Shown: piece by piece, positions 1-8,527 of the stretch
Numbering within the stretch: the stretch's first letter is position 1
Layout of the letters: every line of letters starts with the position of its first letter
IMG/VR virus record: IMGVR_UViG_3300047560_000324
Coordinates: 1-26,768 of that record
From: a virus
Direction: 5' to 3' (one strand)
DNA length: 26,768 nucleotides
Position numbers and translations under genes: made by a program
Notes under the pieces: model-generated
Seen by the model: the letters and a program-made list of their open reading frames with translations, nothing else
What the model was told of the DNA's origin: nothing
Databases searched by the model: none

Positions 1-455
1 GAATTACCTTTAGTATATGAAACGTAAAGTGTCTTTGGATTATCAGTACCTTCATTACCATCTAGAGCAATGTTAACATATGCCTTAACACCAGTTGTTT
101 GGCCAGTGACGATCTGACCATTGAATAAGCTAATATCTACATCATTACCTAGTAAGTCTTTATCATTAATCTTAACATAGTTTGCTTTGGTGTCAAGTGT
201 AAACTTTCCACCAAGAACCATACTACCTTCTTTAAAGATATGTCGGCCGAATTTCTGAATCTGATCTTGTAGGATAGATTGAATCTGAGTTAACTCTCTG
301 GCCTGAACAGCAAACCCTGGCTTGAACAAAATCTTATAGTAATTGTTCTTGTCATCAAAATCATCATAATAGGGGTTAACGTTAAAGTCAGTTGTAATAG
401 AACTTACATTAGAGTAGTAAAACTCAGAGTTGGCATATACTAGGTCGTCGGCCAT
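1..455 (-). CDS. DUF4815-type virion protein, 5' part only
   Basis: Reading leftward from the ATG at 455, an open frame of 151 codons runs off the left edge of the window, so only the N-terminus is present. The stretch FKPGFAVQARELTQIQSILQ, followed by DQIQKFGRHIFKEGSMV, is typical of the DUF4815 proteins of T4-like marine phages, which are found in virions and usually lie close to baseplate genes. An AAAGGA ribosome site sits about 8 bases upstream. The gene follows gp8 after only 14 bases, so it is probably in the same late operon, and a baseplate-periphery or fibre-attachment role is plausible. Family assignment is from remembered motif similarity; the biochemical role is unknown. Confidence 0.75.
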   Translation of the reverse strand, partial: MADDLVYANSEFYYSNVSSITTDFNVNPYYDDFDDKNNYYKILFKPGFAVQARELTQIQSILQDQIQKFGRHIFKEGSMVLGGKFTLDTKANYVKINDKDLLGNDVDISLFNGQIVTGQTTGVKAYVNIALDGNEGTDNPKTLYVSYTKGN

Positions 456-469
456 TTATACTTGTCCTT

Positions 470-1795
470 TTAGAATTTCAGAATTATTTTGAAGTCCTCA
501 ACCTGATCGGAGGATCTTTCAACTGGTGATATGTTATCAATATATAGTAGATTTCCTGTATAACGTTTCATGTCGGGATTAGTTATAGAACTCAAGAATC
601 TAGCACCGGTACTTGTAAGTCCGTTCACGAGTTCTGATGATGGTGTTCCCTTAACGTTATTTACTTTTAGTTTGTTATTAGCAGAATCCCATTCAACTAC
701 GTTAGCACTGAATGTTGCGGCAGCTAATGAAGCACCTTGATACACAATTTCATCCTCAACATACTCAGCAGAAATGCCGTTTAGTGTGAGAATGGTTAGC
801 TGATTAACAGCAACATTTGAAATCAAATCTTGTGCATCGAATGTATATGGATCTTCGATCAGTGCAATCTGTCTATAGTCGTTTTCTGTGGTTAGTATGC
901 CACCTTCAGATGACTTGATACGAGTATTAATTAATAGATTTGAACCACCAAGTTCAATCAAAGGATCAGATCCATGTCCACCTTTAGGACTCATGATTGC
1001 TCTAGCAACTGCACCAGAACCTGTAGAGGAAGAAATGCTAACATTAGCATATGTATAGTTAACACCTCTATTAGTCATAACGATTGATGAAACAATGTTT
1101 GATGTGGTGTTTCTAACTGCTATGGCTGTGGCATCTTGCCCGTCACCAGTGATAGTAATAGAGATATCGTTTGCGGTATAATTGCTACCGTGATCTGATA
1201 GAACAATGCTATGAATACCACCAACGATTGAATTGTTTTGAACAGCCCACTGTAATGAACCATCATTGACTGTTAGAGTTTTAACTGGAATATAATCTGA
1301 GGTTACGAATCTTAGTTGCTCTTCCGAAGAAACGGTATACATGTATTTCCATACATAGCCGTCATCAGAGGTAACGTCAGTAGTTGTTGCGATAGTAGTT
1401 GGCTTAGATGTGGACACAGCACCGTAATTGTTGCTAATGCATTTATACACATGCCAATCATCTGTAACAACATAGAAATTAGAAATGTCAGACTTGAGTG
1501 ACTTAGAATCTGCAATGTCATCATATGCAACATACACTGTATCAGCAGTCCAGTCATGTCTAGGAACAACATGTCTAATGTCGTTACCTGATACTTTCTT
1601 ACCACCAACCATCTTGTTCCATACTTCATAGAAAGTAGAGACACCTGTGTTTGCCTGTGGAGGATTCTGTTCATCGCTCCAGGGAACTGATCGACCAAAC
1701 GTTAAATAAACATTAGAAGGAAGCGGCTCTGACACCGATTCCTTAAACTGTTTTGCGTTAAAGACTTGAAGGTATTTTGAATATGCAGATGACAA
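470..1795 (-). CDS. 8: Baseplate wedge protein gp8
   Basis: This 441-residue protein matches the gp8 wedge family of T4-like phages. The N-terminus (SAYSKYLQVFNAKQFKESVS), the VYLTFGR and VSTFYEVWNKMVGGKK segments, and DGYVWKYMYTVSSEEQLRF with YIPVKTL are the conserved landmarks. In T4, gp8 dimerises in each of the six wedges and binds gp6, gp7 and gp10. The start is an unusual TTG at 1795: no ATG occurs in frame before residue 62, the family N-terminus lies exactly here, and AGAAGGAA precedes it by about 7 bases. Residues about 195-268 carry two copies of a G-x-NYT ... TGDG-x-ATA module that also occurs in the gp6 and gp7 products. A CATAAATA late-promoter-like motif lies 25 bases upstream, at the end of gene 7. 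Confidence 0.9.
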   Translation of the reverse strand: MSSAYSKYLQVFNAKQFKESVSEPLPSNVYLTFGRSVPWSDEQNPPQANTGVSTFYEVWNKMVGGKKVSGNDIRHVVPRHDWTADTVYVAYDDIADSKSLKSDISNFYVVTDDWHVYKCISNNYGAVSTSKPTTIATTTDVTSDDGYVWKYMYTVSSEEQLRFVTSDYIPVKTLTVNDGSLQWAVQNNSIVGGIHSIVLSDHGSNYTANDISITITGDGQDATAIAVRNTTSNIVSSIVMTNRGVNYTYANVSISSSTGSGAVARAIMSPKGGHGSDPLIELGGSNLLINTRIKSSEGGILTTENDYRQIALIEDPYTFDAQDLISNVAVNQLTILTLNGISAEYVEDEIVYQGASLAAATFSANVVEWDSANNKLKVNNVKGTPSSELVNGLTSTGARFLSSITNPDMKRYTGNLLYIDNISPVERSSDQVEDFKIILKF

Positions 1796-1815
1796 AAATA
1801 TATTCCTTCTATTTT

Positions 1816-4800
1816 TTAGTATTTATGCAGCGAGGTATAGACATACCCTGTATTGTTTGGTAGTAGATTAGTCAAATCATTACTGACAACGACACCTGTG
1901 TGTCTAATGCTATACTGATTAGTATTGGCAACAGCATCAACAGTATAAACACCATTTGCAATGTTTTCTACATTTCCTGAATCAAATAGAACGTCGATAA
2001 CATCACCGACAGAACGACCGTGTGACTGTCTGAATATGTTAACGTTAGCATATCCTCTATAGACAGTAACAGTTCCGTTTGTTGTTAGAATAGCTGGTGT
2101 GTCAAAGAACAACTGACTGCTATTTCTAACATTGACATAGTAAACACCGTTTGAAATATTAGCGGTGTCACCACTGGTGAACCATACTCTGACAGGATCA
2201 TCTGTATTGAATCCATGGCTAGTAATATTCAGAGTAATGTTTGCTGTCTTAGCATATGCAGAGCCGGCTGCTGTAACAGGATAAGTTGCAACAACATTAA
2301 AGGTATTCTGAGTTGAACCAGAAACCGTATATAGTGAGTTTGTAGCGTTACCGGTGTCACCACTGTAGAAATAAATGAATACTGATTCGTTATCTGTTAG
2401 CCCATGATAATTGGATGTCAGAGTAAGAACATTTGTGTGAACATTTGCTACACCACTAACAGAAACGGCAGATCCGATATTCTTATGTGTCACACGTAAC
2501 ATTGTAGCATTGGCAAACAATACTTCATATCTTGTATTCTGTAATGTCGTGTCATTAGAAGCAAACTTGATATATGCATTGTCACCGGTAACAAGCCCGG
2601 TTGTGTTTGCATATACAGTCATAACAGGATCGAATATAGAAACATTACCGTTTGCTGTGTATGCTTTCTTACTAACAGCGATAGACTTGTTTGTTAGATT
2701 GCCGGTTAATCCTGGTGAGACGACAACGACTGATGCATCAGCATTGGATGAAACAACTTTCACTTGTGATCCATTAATAGTCAATGAGTCACCGAGAGAG
2801 ATAACAACGTTTGAATTTTTCAGAACTTGTGATAGTGAAACGTAGTTGTTCGTCAATCCATAACCAGTTGCAGCGATTAGATTTGAACTGATTGTTGGTG
2901 GTGAATAAAATGCAGAATTGCCATTAGCAATCGGAACAGTAATATAGTTTGTGTTTGCAGATTTAATATTGTATATACCATTAGTAACGTTAGAATAAAT
3001 TGCTGTATGGAACTTTAGATATACATTGCTGTTCTTAAATAACCCATGACCTGGTGAATACAGAATCATATCAGTTCCGACAGATGTGAACGATGCCGTT
3101 TCTGATGATGTAACGATATAAGTACCAGGGATAATCTTAGGTGTATAAGATGCAGTCAGGCTATTTACGTTATATGTTCCTGTCTTGGTAACATCGCTAA
3201 GAACAACTGTATAGTCTGATTGATACAATTTATTATTTGCTGTCCAGGATACTACATTAGGACTGACATTGATTCGATTCTGATCAGTCAATAGATAATG
3301 ACCAAACATCTTCATGCCTGCTGGATGAATTAGGTCATTGATTGCTTTTCTATACTTGTTAGTTGATTCGTCTACACGGATAACATAAGAGAAGTTCTGA
3401 TAATAGTCTCTATCTTCTAAGAAGTTATATGCACTGACAAAGCCATCATCATTCAAGAATCTACCAGGATAGGTATATGCACCTGTAACAATAGAAGCGG
3501 CAGCCTGTGCACCAGAACCTGTAGCCATATTGCTAAGATTTATTGTTGGCTCGGATGTATATCCAGAACCACCAGTGACAAGTTTTAGTTCTAGAATCTT
3601 ACCGTATGTAACAGCAGATGCAGCAACAGTTTCACCGTCACCCAGAATTGCTTTGACTGCAATATTAGCACCAGATCCTGTGCCTGATGACACGCTTACT
3701 AGTGGTAATGCAAGTTGTTCATAGCCTGAACCGCCGACAGTATGACCAGGCATTTCTCTGAATTTAACTTCGGTGATCATACCATTTGCAGCAACAGCAC
3801 TAACATTTGCTTTAGCACCGACACCATAACAACCAACCGGATTATTGAATACTAATTCATCACCTACGTTGTAGTTTAAACCACCGTCTAGGATTTCCAT
3901 TCGTCCTAGAATACCCAATGCACGGACAGTTGTGTTAGATTGAACATCAATTGATGGTGGTGATACATAATGGTCACCAATATTCAATACTAGACAGGTT
4001 GCTACAGGACCACAGTTAGAAAATGTCCAGTATGACATTGAGTTCTGAACCCACTGACTATATGGGTTAACAATGCTACTGTTTAGATTTGAATATCTAA
4101 CGTTATTAATTGCTGTACCAGATTCAAGACTGATTGTTGACTTTACTAGGTTGTATGTATTAGGATGATACTTTTCACTTAGATCAACTGATGAAACATT
4201 AGAAGATGCATCGACACCTCCACCACCAGTGATGATTAGAGTATCGTCTACTCTAAAGCCAGCACCACCATTCATAACACCAATAGATGAAATAGATCCT
4301 TTTGTTGTGGATGAAATGATGACCTGAGCACCAGTGCCTCCACCACCTTCAACGGGAATAGATGCTCCCTCTGTATAGCCTGTACCACCTTCGATAAGAC
4401 TGACAGCAACAACGACACCAGAGAACAAACTACCGGTTAGATATTTGTCACCATCCTCTTGTGGGAACATACAAGCAACTGTTTCACCATTTAAGAATGA
4501 TCTGTATTCGTTTGATAGTTTAAGTTCGATGACATGTTCACCTTTATCATAGAATGTATCTACAGTTTCTACGATAGCTGTGGCACCAGAAGAAAGTCCA
4601 GTGATTTTCTTATTGACGAAGTTGTTATATGCAATAGTGTTTGAAGTATTGTTAACCTTGATATCACTAATCTTGACAGACTTTTCAATGAACCACTTAC
4701 CGTCTGATGCTCTTAGGATATCTCTCTTAGGATAATAAAACTCTATCTCTTTGTTTAATAGAATACGTAGCAAGAAGCGAACAGACTTTTCCGATCCTCT

Positions 4801-5091
4801 AGCACGATAGAAGTCCTTAACGTGTTTAAGAATAAGCGTCTTATCAGCAACAATGTTTTCAGGAAGTAGTTTGATAAAGTTATCATAGAGTTTTTGTAGA
4901 AACTCACCTTCAGCAATATCAGCATCTTTATACTTGGTAAAGTTCTTTGAAACATTACCTACTTGATTGTTCTGTTCTAGGAATTTATAATAGTCTTGTA
5001 AGAATAGAACAAAGGTTTCATGATCGTCTTTGACGAACTGGGGAACCTGTGATGATATAAGAAGTGATGTTTTGTTGTTTGATATCGTCAT
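1816..5091 (-). CDS. 7: Baseplate wedge protein gp7
   Basis: The 1091-residue product sits between gp6 and gp8, as gp7 does in T4. Residues 1-130 (QVPQFVKDDHETFVLFLQDY; FYRARGSEKSVRFLLRILLN; EIEFYYPKRDIL) resemble the C-terminal half of T4 gp7, and residues 577-600 (STNKYRKAINDLIHPAGMKM) match its late segment, so the conserved core is about 1-610. Between these lie several GGxGYT...GAxA modules (about 235-290, 400-430, 450-480 and 505-532). Residues about 665-1065 hold five degenerate repeats of about 60-70 residues with the pattern HGL...V...F.SG...N..NG.Y.V, which look like beta-rich decorations. The large N-terminal part of T4 gp7 is not present. Start and gp6 stop overlap as TAATG, so translation is probably coupled. 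The wedge role is inferred from T4. Confidence 0.85.
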   Translation of the reverse strand: MTISNNKTSLLISSQVPQFVKDDHETFVLFLQDYYKFLEQNNQVGNVSKNFTKYKDADIAEGEFLQKLYDNFIKLLPENIVADKTLILKHVKDFYRARGSEKSVRFLLRILLNKEIEFYYPKRDILRASDGKWFIEKSVKISDIKVNNTSNTIAYNNFVNKKITGLSSGATAIVETVDTFYDKGEHVIELKLSNEYRSFLNGETVACMFPQEDGDKYLTGSLFSGVVVAVSLIEGGTGYTEGASIPVEGGGGTGAQVIISSTTKGSISSIGVMNGGAGFRVDDTLIITGGGGVDASSNVSSVDLSEKYHPNTYNLVKSTISLESGTAINNVRYSNLNSSIVNPYSQWVQNSMSYWTFSNCGPVATCLVLNIGDHYVSPPSIDVQSNTTVRALGILGRMEILDGGLNYNVGDELVFNNPVGCYGVGAKANVSAVAANGMITEVKFREMPGHTVGGSGYEQLALPLVSVSSGTGSGANIAVKAILGDGETVAASAVTYGKILELKLVTGGSGYTSEPTINLSNMATGSGAQAAASIVTGAYTYPGRFLNDDGFVSAYNFLEDRDYYQNFSYVIRVDESTNKYRKAINDLIHPAGMKMFGHYLLTDQNRINVSPNVVSWTANNKLYQSDYTVVLSDVTKTGTYNVNSLTASYTPKIIPGTYIVTSSETASFTSVGTDMILYSPGHGLFKNSNVYLKFHTAIYSNVTNGIYNIKSANTNYITVPIANGNSAFYSPPTISSNLIAATGYGLTNNYVSLSQVLKNSNVVISLGDSLTINGSQVKVVSSNADASVVVVSPGLTGNLTNKSIAVSKKAYTANGNVSIFDPVMTVYANTTGLVTGDNAYIKFASNDTTLQNTRYEVLFANATMLRVTHKNIGSAVSVSGVANVHTNVLTLTSNYHGLTDNESVFIYFYSGDTGNATNSLYTVSGSTQNTFNVVATYPVTAAGSAYAKTANITLNITSHGFNTDDPVRVWFTSGDTANISNGVYYVNVRNSSQLFFDTPAILTTNGTVTVYRGYANVNIFRQSHGRSVGDVIDVLFDSGNVENIANGVYTVDAVANTNQYSIRHTGVVVSNDLTNLLPNNTGYVYTSLHKY
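1820..1828 (-). promoter_or_regulatory. Late-promoter-like motif upstream of gp8
   Basis: The minus strand reads GCATAAATA here, overlapping the last codons of gene 7. It resembles the T4 late promoter core TATAAATA and lies about 25 bases before the gp8 TTG start, which leaves room for a short leader. The same nonamer occurs before gp25. Function is inferred from position and similarity only. Confidence 0.45.
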
Positions 5092-7169
5092 TATGATTCG
5101 GCAACTACTTCTAATTGAATACTCTGATAATTGTTTTCGTCAATAGCAAGTATTCTGTTTCTTAGTGGGTATACGATGTCGCTATTAGGAACGACATTAA
5201 CTGTTACAACGTCTGTGTCATAGAAATCGTTGATACCGATTCCTAGTGGGTTAACTGCATTTAAAATGATTCGACCAGTATTGTAATCTACTGTTCCGGC
5301 ATTATCATTAACGACAACTTTCTCACCGTTAGCCTTATAGTAGAATGATCTTAGAACACCATTCTTGGCTTCTAATACTGCTGATGCTGTGGCTTCGCTA
5401 CCATCACCTGTGATAGTAACAGTTGCACGGCTATAGTTGATACCCTTGTTGGTAACTGTTATTGATTTTAGTCTAGTACCAACAAGAGTGGCATAAGCAG
5501 TCGCACCAGAGCCGTCACCAGTGATAGTAACAGTTGGTGTTGTTTCATAGTTAGCACCAGCATTGGTAACATTGATTGAATCGATACCAGTAAATGAGTT
5601 AGGCACTTCTTCAATGAATACGTTTCTTAGAATATTACTACTATCAATCACAGTGAATTGTGGGAATGAATAAATCTTTTCAATGAAGTCACCCTTTTTA
5701 AGTGGTGAATTGAAATTGATAACATAGTTCTTAGACTGATTAGTGGTAAGTTTCAAACGCTTCTGCATATAGATTGTAACGTCAGATGCGGTGATTGACT
5801 TCTCTGCGTTCTCAATGTAATACTGCAACTTAGACTTTTTAAACGTTGACTTAAACTTAGATAGTTCATCATTGTTGTATTGAATGATGGCATTCTTAAC
5901 GATGTTCTTAATTTCTTCATTAGATAGAGATGTGAGAGATGGATTATATGTTACTCTTCCCTTGATGATTAGGAAGATATAATCTGGATCGACAATCTCA
6001 GGAACGATTGTTAGAATGTTGCGGTTCTCAATAAGAGTATTCTTGATGTTCTCTTTCTCTAGATTAGATAGAGCATAATAGCCACGAGTCTTTAGTGATA
6101 GATAAACTTTACCATATACAACAGGATCATTATCTTCACCACCCCAAATAGATACAGAGTCGATGTTGTTATAATCTTTGGTGATAATTGATTCGTAGTC
6201 TTTAACAGTAACAGCACGGTTCTGTGCAGTATAATAGTAAGGAGCACGGAAGCGAATCTTCTCAATGTCTTCCTTATCTGTACCACCATATGATGTTGAT
6301 ATTGTGGAGATAGTAACGTTATCTCTGTAGAGAGGACCACCGACAGGATCAGTGAATTTAAACTTAGAGATATTATTAGACACCGAACCAACAGTGTCTA
6401 GATATGTTGCAATAACAATGTTACCGTCCTTAGGACGTCTGCCTAGAACACCATCACCGAAATAAATGGTGTATTTAAGTTGATCATCTTCTTCAACATA
6501 ATATACATTAGATGCAGAAGAAATTTCTGTCAAGTCTTCCGCTAACTTATATTCAGTTGTCATTGTGTTAGATGCTGACTCTTGAACAGTTACAATAAGA
6601 GTATCAGTATCAACATTAGCAGATGGTAACTGAAAGCGTCTTTTTGTGTTTGCAGGTTCAACAAGGAATTGCTGAGTGATAACTTCACCCTGCTTAATAA
6701 TAACATTAGCAAATGAAAATGCATCACCGCTCTTATAAGATGTATTAGAGTTTAAGGTGACATATGGATAATTGATACCGTTCTTATCTTGCCCAACCAA
6801 CTTGGTATACTTCTCAAGAGTAATAACGTTTGTATCACGGTCTTCCACTGTAGAAGGAGTAACGATGACGTTTACTAGTGATACAGAACCGTGTGGTGAG
6901 TCGGGAACATAATTGATTAGTTTAGCATGTGAAAGGATATTATTACGGACCTGTGCAGTATCTAAGAATGACTCATTGGCAGCCATGTTAAGATAGAAAG
7001 AATTGTAATAGGTATTATACGCAAGAACGTCTAATAGAACAGACATACCAGAACCTTCAAAATCGTAGTCAGTAAATGTGGACTGGCTACGAAGAAAGTT
7101 TTTTAGATTTTCTTTAATAGTAAAGAAGTCTAGGTCTGCAACTTGGAGGGCAGTGTTGGAAGTTGCCAT
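5091..7169 (-). CDS. 6: Baseplate wedge protein gp6
   Basis: The 692-residue protein is the gp6 wedge subunit, which in T4 forms the ring that joins neighbouring wedges around the hub. Family landmarks are the N-terminus (ADLDFFTIKENLKNFLRSQS, then F.DYDFEGSGMSVLLDVLAYNT), YTIYFGDGVLGRRPKDGN near 233-250, FRAPYYYTAQNRAVTVKDYE near 307-326, and VYPLRNRILAIDE near the C-terminus. Residues 530-600 contain two tandem copies of an N-Y-x-x-x-x-VTITGDGSxATA module shared with gp7 and gp8 but absent from T4 gp6. The gene begins 3 bases after the gp25 stop, with AAGGAT upstream, and its stop overlaps the gp7 start. It belongs to the leftward late operon. Confidence 0.92.
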   Translation of the reverse strand: MATSNTALQVADLDFFTIKENLKNFLRSQSTFTDYDFEGSGMSVLLDVLAYNTYYNSFYLNMAANESFLDTAQVRNNILSHAKLINYVPDSPHGSVSLVNVIVTPSTVEDRDTNVITLEKYTKLVGQDKNGINYPYVTLNSNTSYKSGDAFSFANVIIKQGEVITQQFLVEPANTKRRFQLPSANVDTDTLIVTVQESASNTMTTEYKLAEDLTEISSASNVYYVEEDDQLKYTIYFGDGVLGRRPKDGNIVIATYLDTVGSVSNNISKFKFTDPVGGPLYRDNVTISTISTSYGGTDKEDIEKIRFRAPYYYTAQNRAVTVKDYESIITKDYNNIDSVSIWGGEDNDPVVYGKVYLSLKTRGYYALSNLEKENIKNTLIENRNILTIVPEIVDPDYIFLIIKGRVTYNPSLTSLSNEEIKNIVKNAIIQYNNDELSKFKSTFKKSKLQYYIENAEKSITASDVTIYMQKRLKLTTNQSKNYVINFNSPLKKGDFIEKIYSFPQFTVIDSSNILRNVFIEEVPNSFTGIDSINVTNAGANYETTPTVTITGDGSGATAYATLVGTRLKSITVTNKGINYSRATVTITGDGSEATASAVLEAKNGVLRSFYYKANGEKVVVNDNAGTVDYNTGRIILNAVNPLGIGINDFYDTDVVTVNVVPNSDIVYPLRNRILAIDENNYQSIQLEVVAES

Positions 7170-7172
7170 TAC

Positions 7173-7580
7173 TTATCTGATCCTTTCAAGGAATATGCTT
7201 GTTATAACAGGTTCTTCTCTGTTCTTGATAACATACTGTAACTCAACATTGAAACCATTTCTATCAAAGTCGGCAGAAACACGGACAGCAATATCTTTAA
7301 CTCTTGGCTCGAAATTATTTATTACGGATATAATAGAGTCCTCGATATGTTGTGGTGTAAATGAATCAATATTATCAAACAACAATTTGCGAACATTACA
7401 ACCAATATATGATCTAAACGGTCTATCATAAAAATTTGTGAACACCAAGTTTCTAATAGACCTTTTGATTGCTTCATTACCTGACTTAGCAACAACGTCA
7501 CCTGTTGTCGGATGACGCAGGAAGTCTAAATCTAAATCGACATAATCTGGTGCTCTGTTAACAAATACTAGGCTAGCCAT
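7173..7580 (-). CDS. 25: Baseplate wedge protein gp25
   Basis: This 135-residue protein is a member of the GPW/gp25 family, the most conserved baseplate wedge component of contractile tails and type VI secretion systems. It has DFLRHPTTGDVVAKSGNEAI near the N-terminus, then KRSIRNLVFTNFYDRPFRSY, the conserved NNFEPRVKDIAV segment (about residues 88-99) and a final beta-rich part. Length is close to T4 gp25 (132). gp25 nucleates sheath polymerisation and forms the wedge core with gp6, gp7 and gp53. A GAGGAA ribosome site precedes the ATG, and a GCATAAATA motif lies 24-32 bases upstream, so this gene may begin a late transcript running through gp6-gp7-gp8. Confidence 0.93.
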   Translation of the reverse strand: MASLVFVNRAPDYVDLDLDFLRHPTTGDVVAKSGNEAIKRSIRNLVFTNFYDRPFRSYIGCNVRKLLFDNIDSFTPQHIEDSIISVINNFEPRVKDIAVRVSADFDRNGFNVELQYVIKNREEPVITSIFLERIR

Positions 7581-7603
7581 TGTTTTCCTCTACAGTGTTC
7601 CTT

Positions 7604-7612
7604 TATTTATGC
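7604..7612 (-). promoter_or_regulatory. Late-promoter-like motif upstream of gp25
   Basis: The minus strand reads GCATAAATA across the stop codon of the spike-tip gene, 24 bases before the gp25 ATG. It is identical to the motif before gp8 and close to the T4-type late core TATAAATA. Assignment as a promoter is inference. Confidence 0.5.
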
Positions 7613-8518
7613 CAGGTTACGGATAGATGCTGCATCTGACGAAGCCACTTGTGGGTTGCCAGAAGGTGTAGTGGTTGGTGAACCAGGCTTTTCAGCATTG
7701 CTAGCCGTCTGGGCTCCTTCTTGCATACGAATCTCTGCTGCTTGTATTTTCTTCTGCCCGCTGAAATTCATATGACTGTCTGTTCCGCTAATCTTAACTG
7801 CACCAGATGAATTGATATCTAGACTTGCTGACTTAATCAATGTGCCCTGGCTTGAGGTAACATCAACTGATCCAGATCGTGCTTCCATTTTAACCGTCTT
7901 TGCGCTTTGTGCTAATTGACTATTAGTGAATAGTGACAGTTGCTTTTCTGAGCCGAGATTCAATGATCCTTTAGACGATGCAATAGTTGTATCTTCACCA
8001 GCCGCTAGAGCATATGACTTAGCAACTTTTCTTGATTCACTACCAGCAATCTTTGTTGTCTTATTACCACCGACAGCAACATCCATATTATTGCGAACAA
8101 CCGCATTATGGGAATCTGCTGTCATGTTATATGCACCAGTCACCGTCATATTAACATCACCATGAATAGTCTTATTATAATCACCATACACCATCATTGA
8201 CCCGTGACCCTTTACTGTTAGATCATGAGCACCAGTAACAGTCATTCTATTCTCACCAAAGATAATATCATATTTACCGTGGTGTGCAGTTACTTGAACA
8301 GAACCATCTGGTAGAAATTGAAATGCTGATCCGCTTCTATGTTGAATAGTCATACTCTCTGAACCTGGAGTATCATCGACCATCATAGGTATATTACCAG
8401 AGCGTGTCTTTGTGATTAACTGATTGGGATACTTGCCAGCGTTTTTCTTAGCACGTGGATCTTTTGCAGACGACCACTTTTCTGGTGTTTCTTTTTTAGG
8501 ATTATTATGCTCAGCCAT
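7607..8518 (-). CDS. Central spike beta-helix protein (gp5 C-terminal-like)
   Basis: The 303-residue product resembles the C-terminal needle domain of T4 gp5 and the VgrG spike. After a charged N-terminus come GNIPMMVDDTPGSESMTIQH and a long run of eight-to-ten-residue steps of the type VxVxGxxxxxVxGxxxxxVxG (about residues 75-250: MTVTGAHDLTVKGHGSMMVY, then HGDVNMTVTGAYNMTA, and so on), the hallmark of an intertwined triple beta-helix. There is no OB fold and no lysozyme domain, both present in T4 gp5; the OB-like part is in the gene immediately upstream. The C-terminal 50 residues are Ala/Ser/Thr/Pro-rich. The start has a GAGGAT site 6 bases upstream and lies 9 bases after the preceding stop. 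It is expected at the tip of the tail hub as a trimer. Confidence 0.78.
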   Translation of the reverse strand: MAEHNNPKKETPEKWSSAKDPRAKKNAGKYPNQLITKTRSGNIPMMVDDTPGSESMTIQHRSGSAFQFLPDGSVQVTAHHGKYDIIFGENRMTVTGAHDLTVKGHGSMMVYGDYNKTIHGDVNMTVTGAYNMTADSHNAVVRNNMDVAVGGNKTTKIAGSESRKVAKSYALAAGEDTTIASSKGSLNLGSEKQLSLFTNSQLAQSAKTVKMEARSGSVDVTSSQGTLIKSASLDINSSGAVKISGTDSHMNFSGQKKIQAAEIRMQEGAQTASNAEKPGSPTTTPSGNPQVASSDAASIRNLA

Positions 8519-8527
8519 GTTATCCTC

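Noticed and set aside
7078-7431. Plus-strand ORF of 117 codons opposite gp6/gp25
   Set aside because: It spans the junction of two conserved minus-strand genes and shows no family motif.
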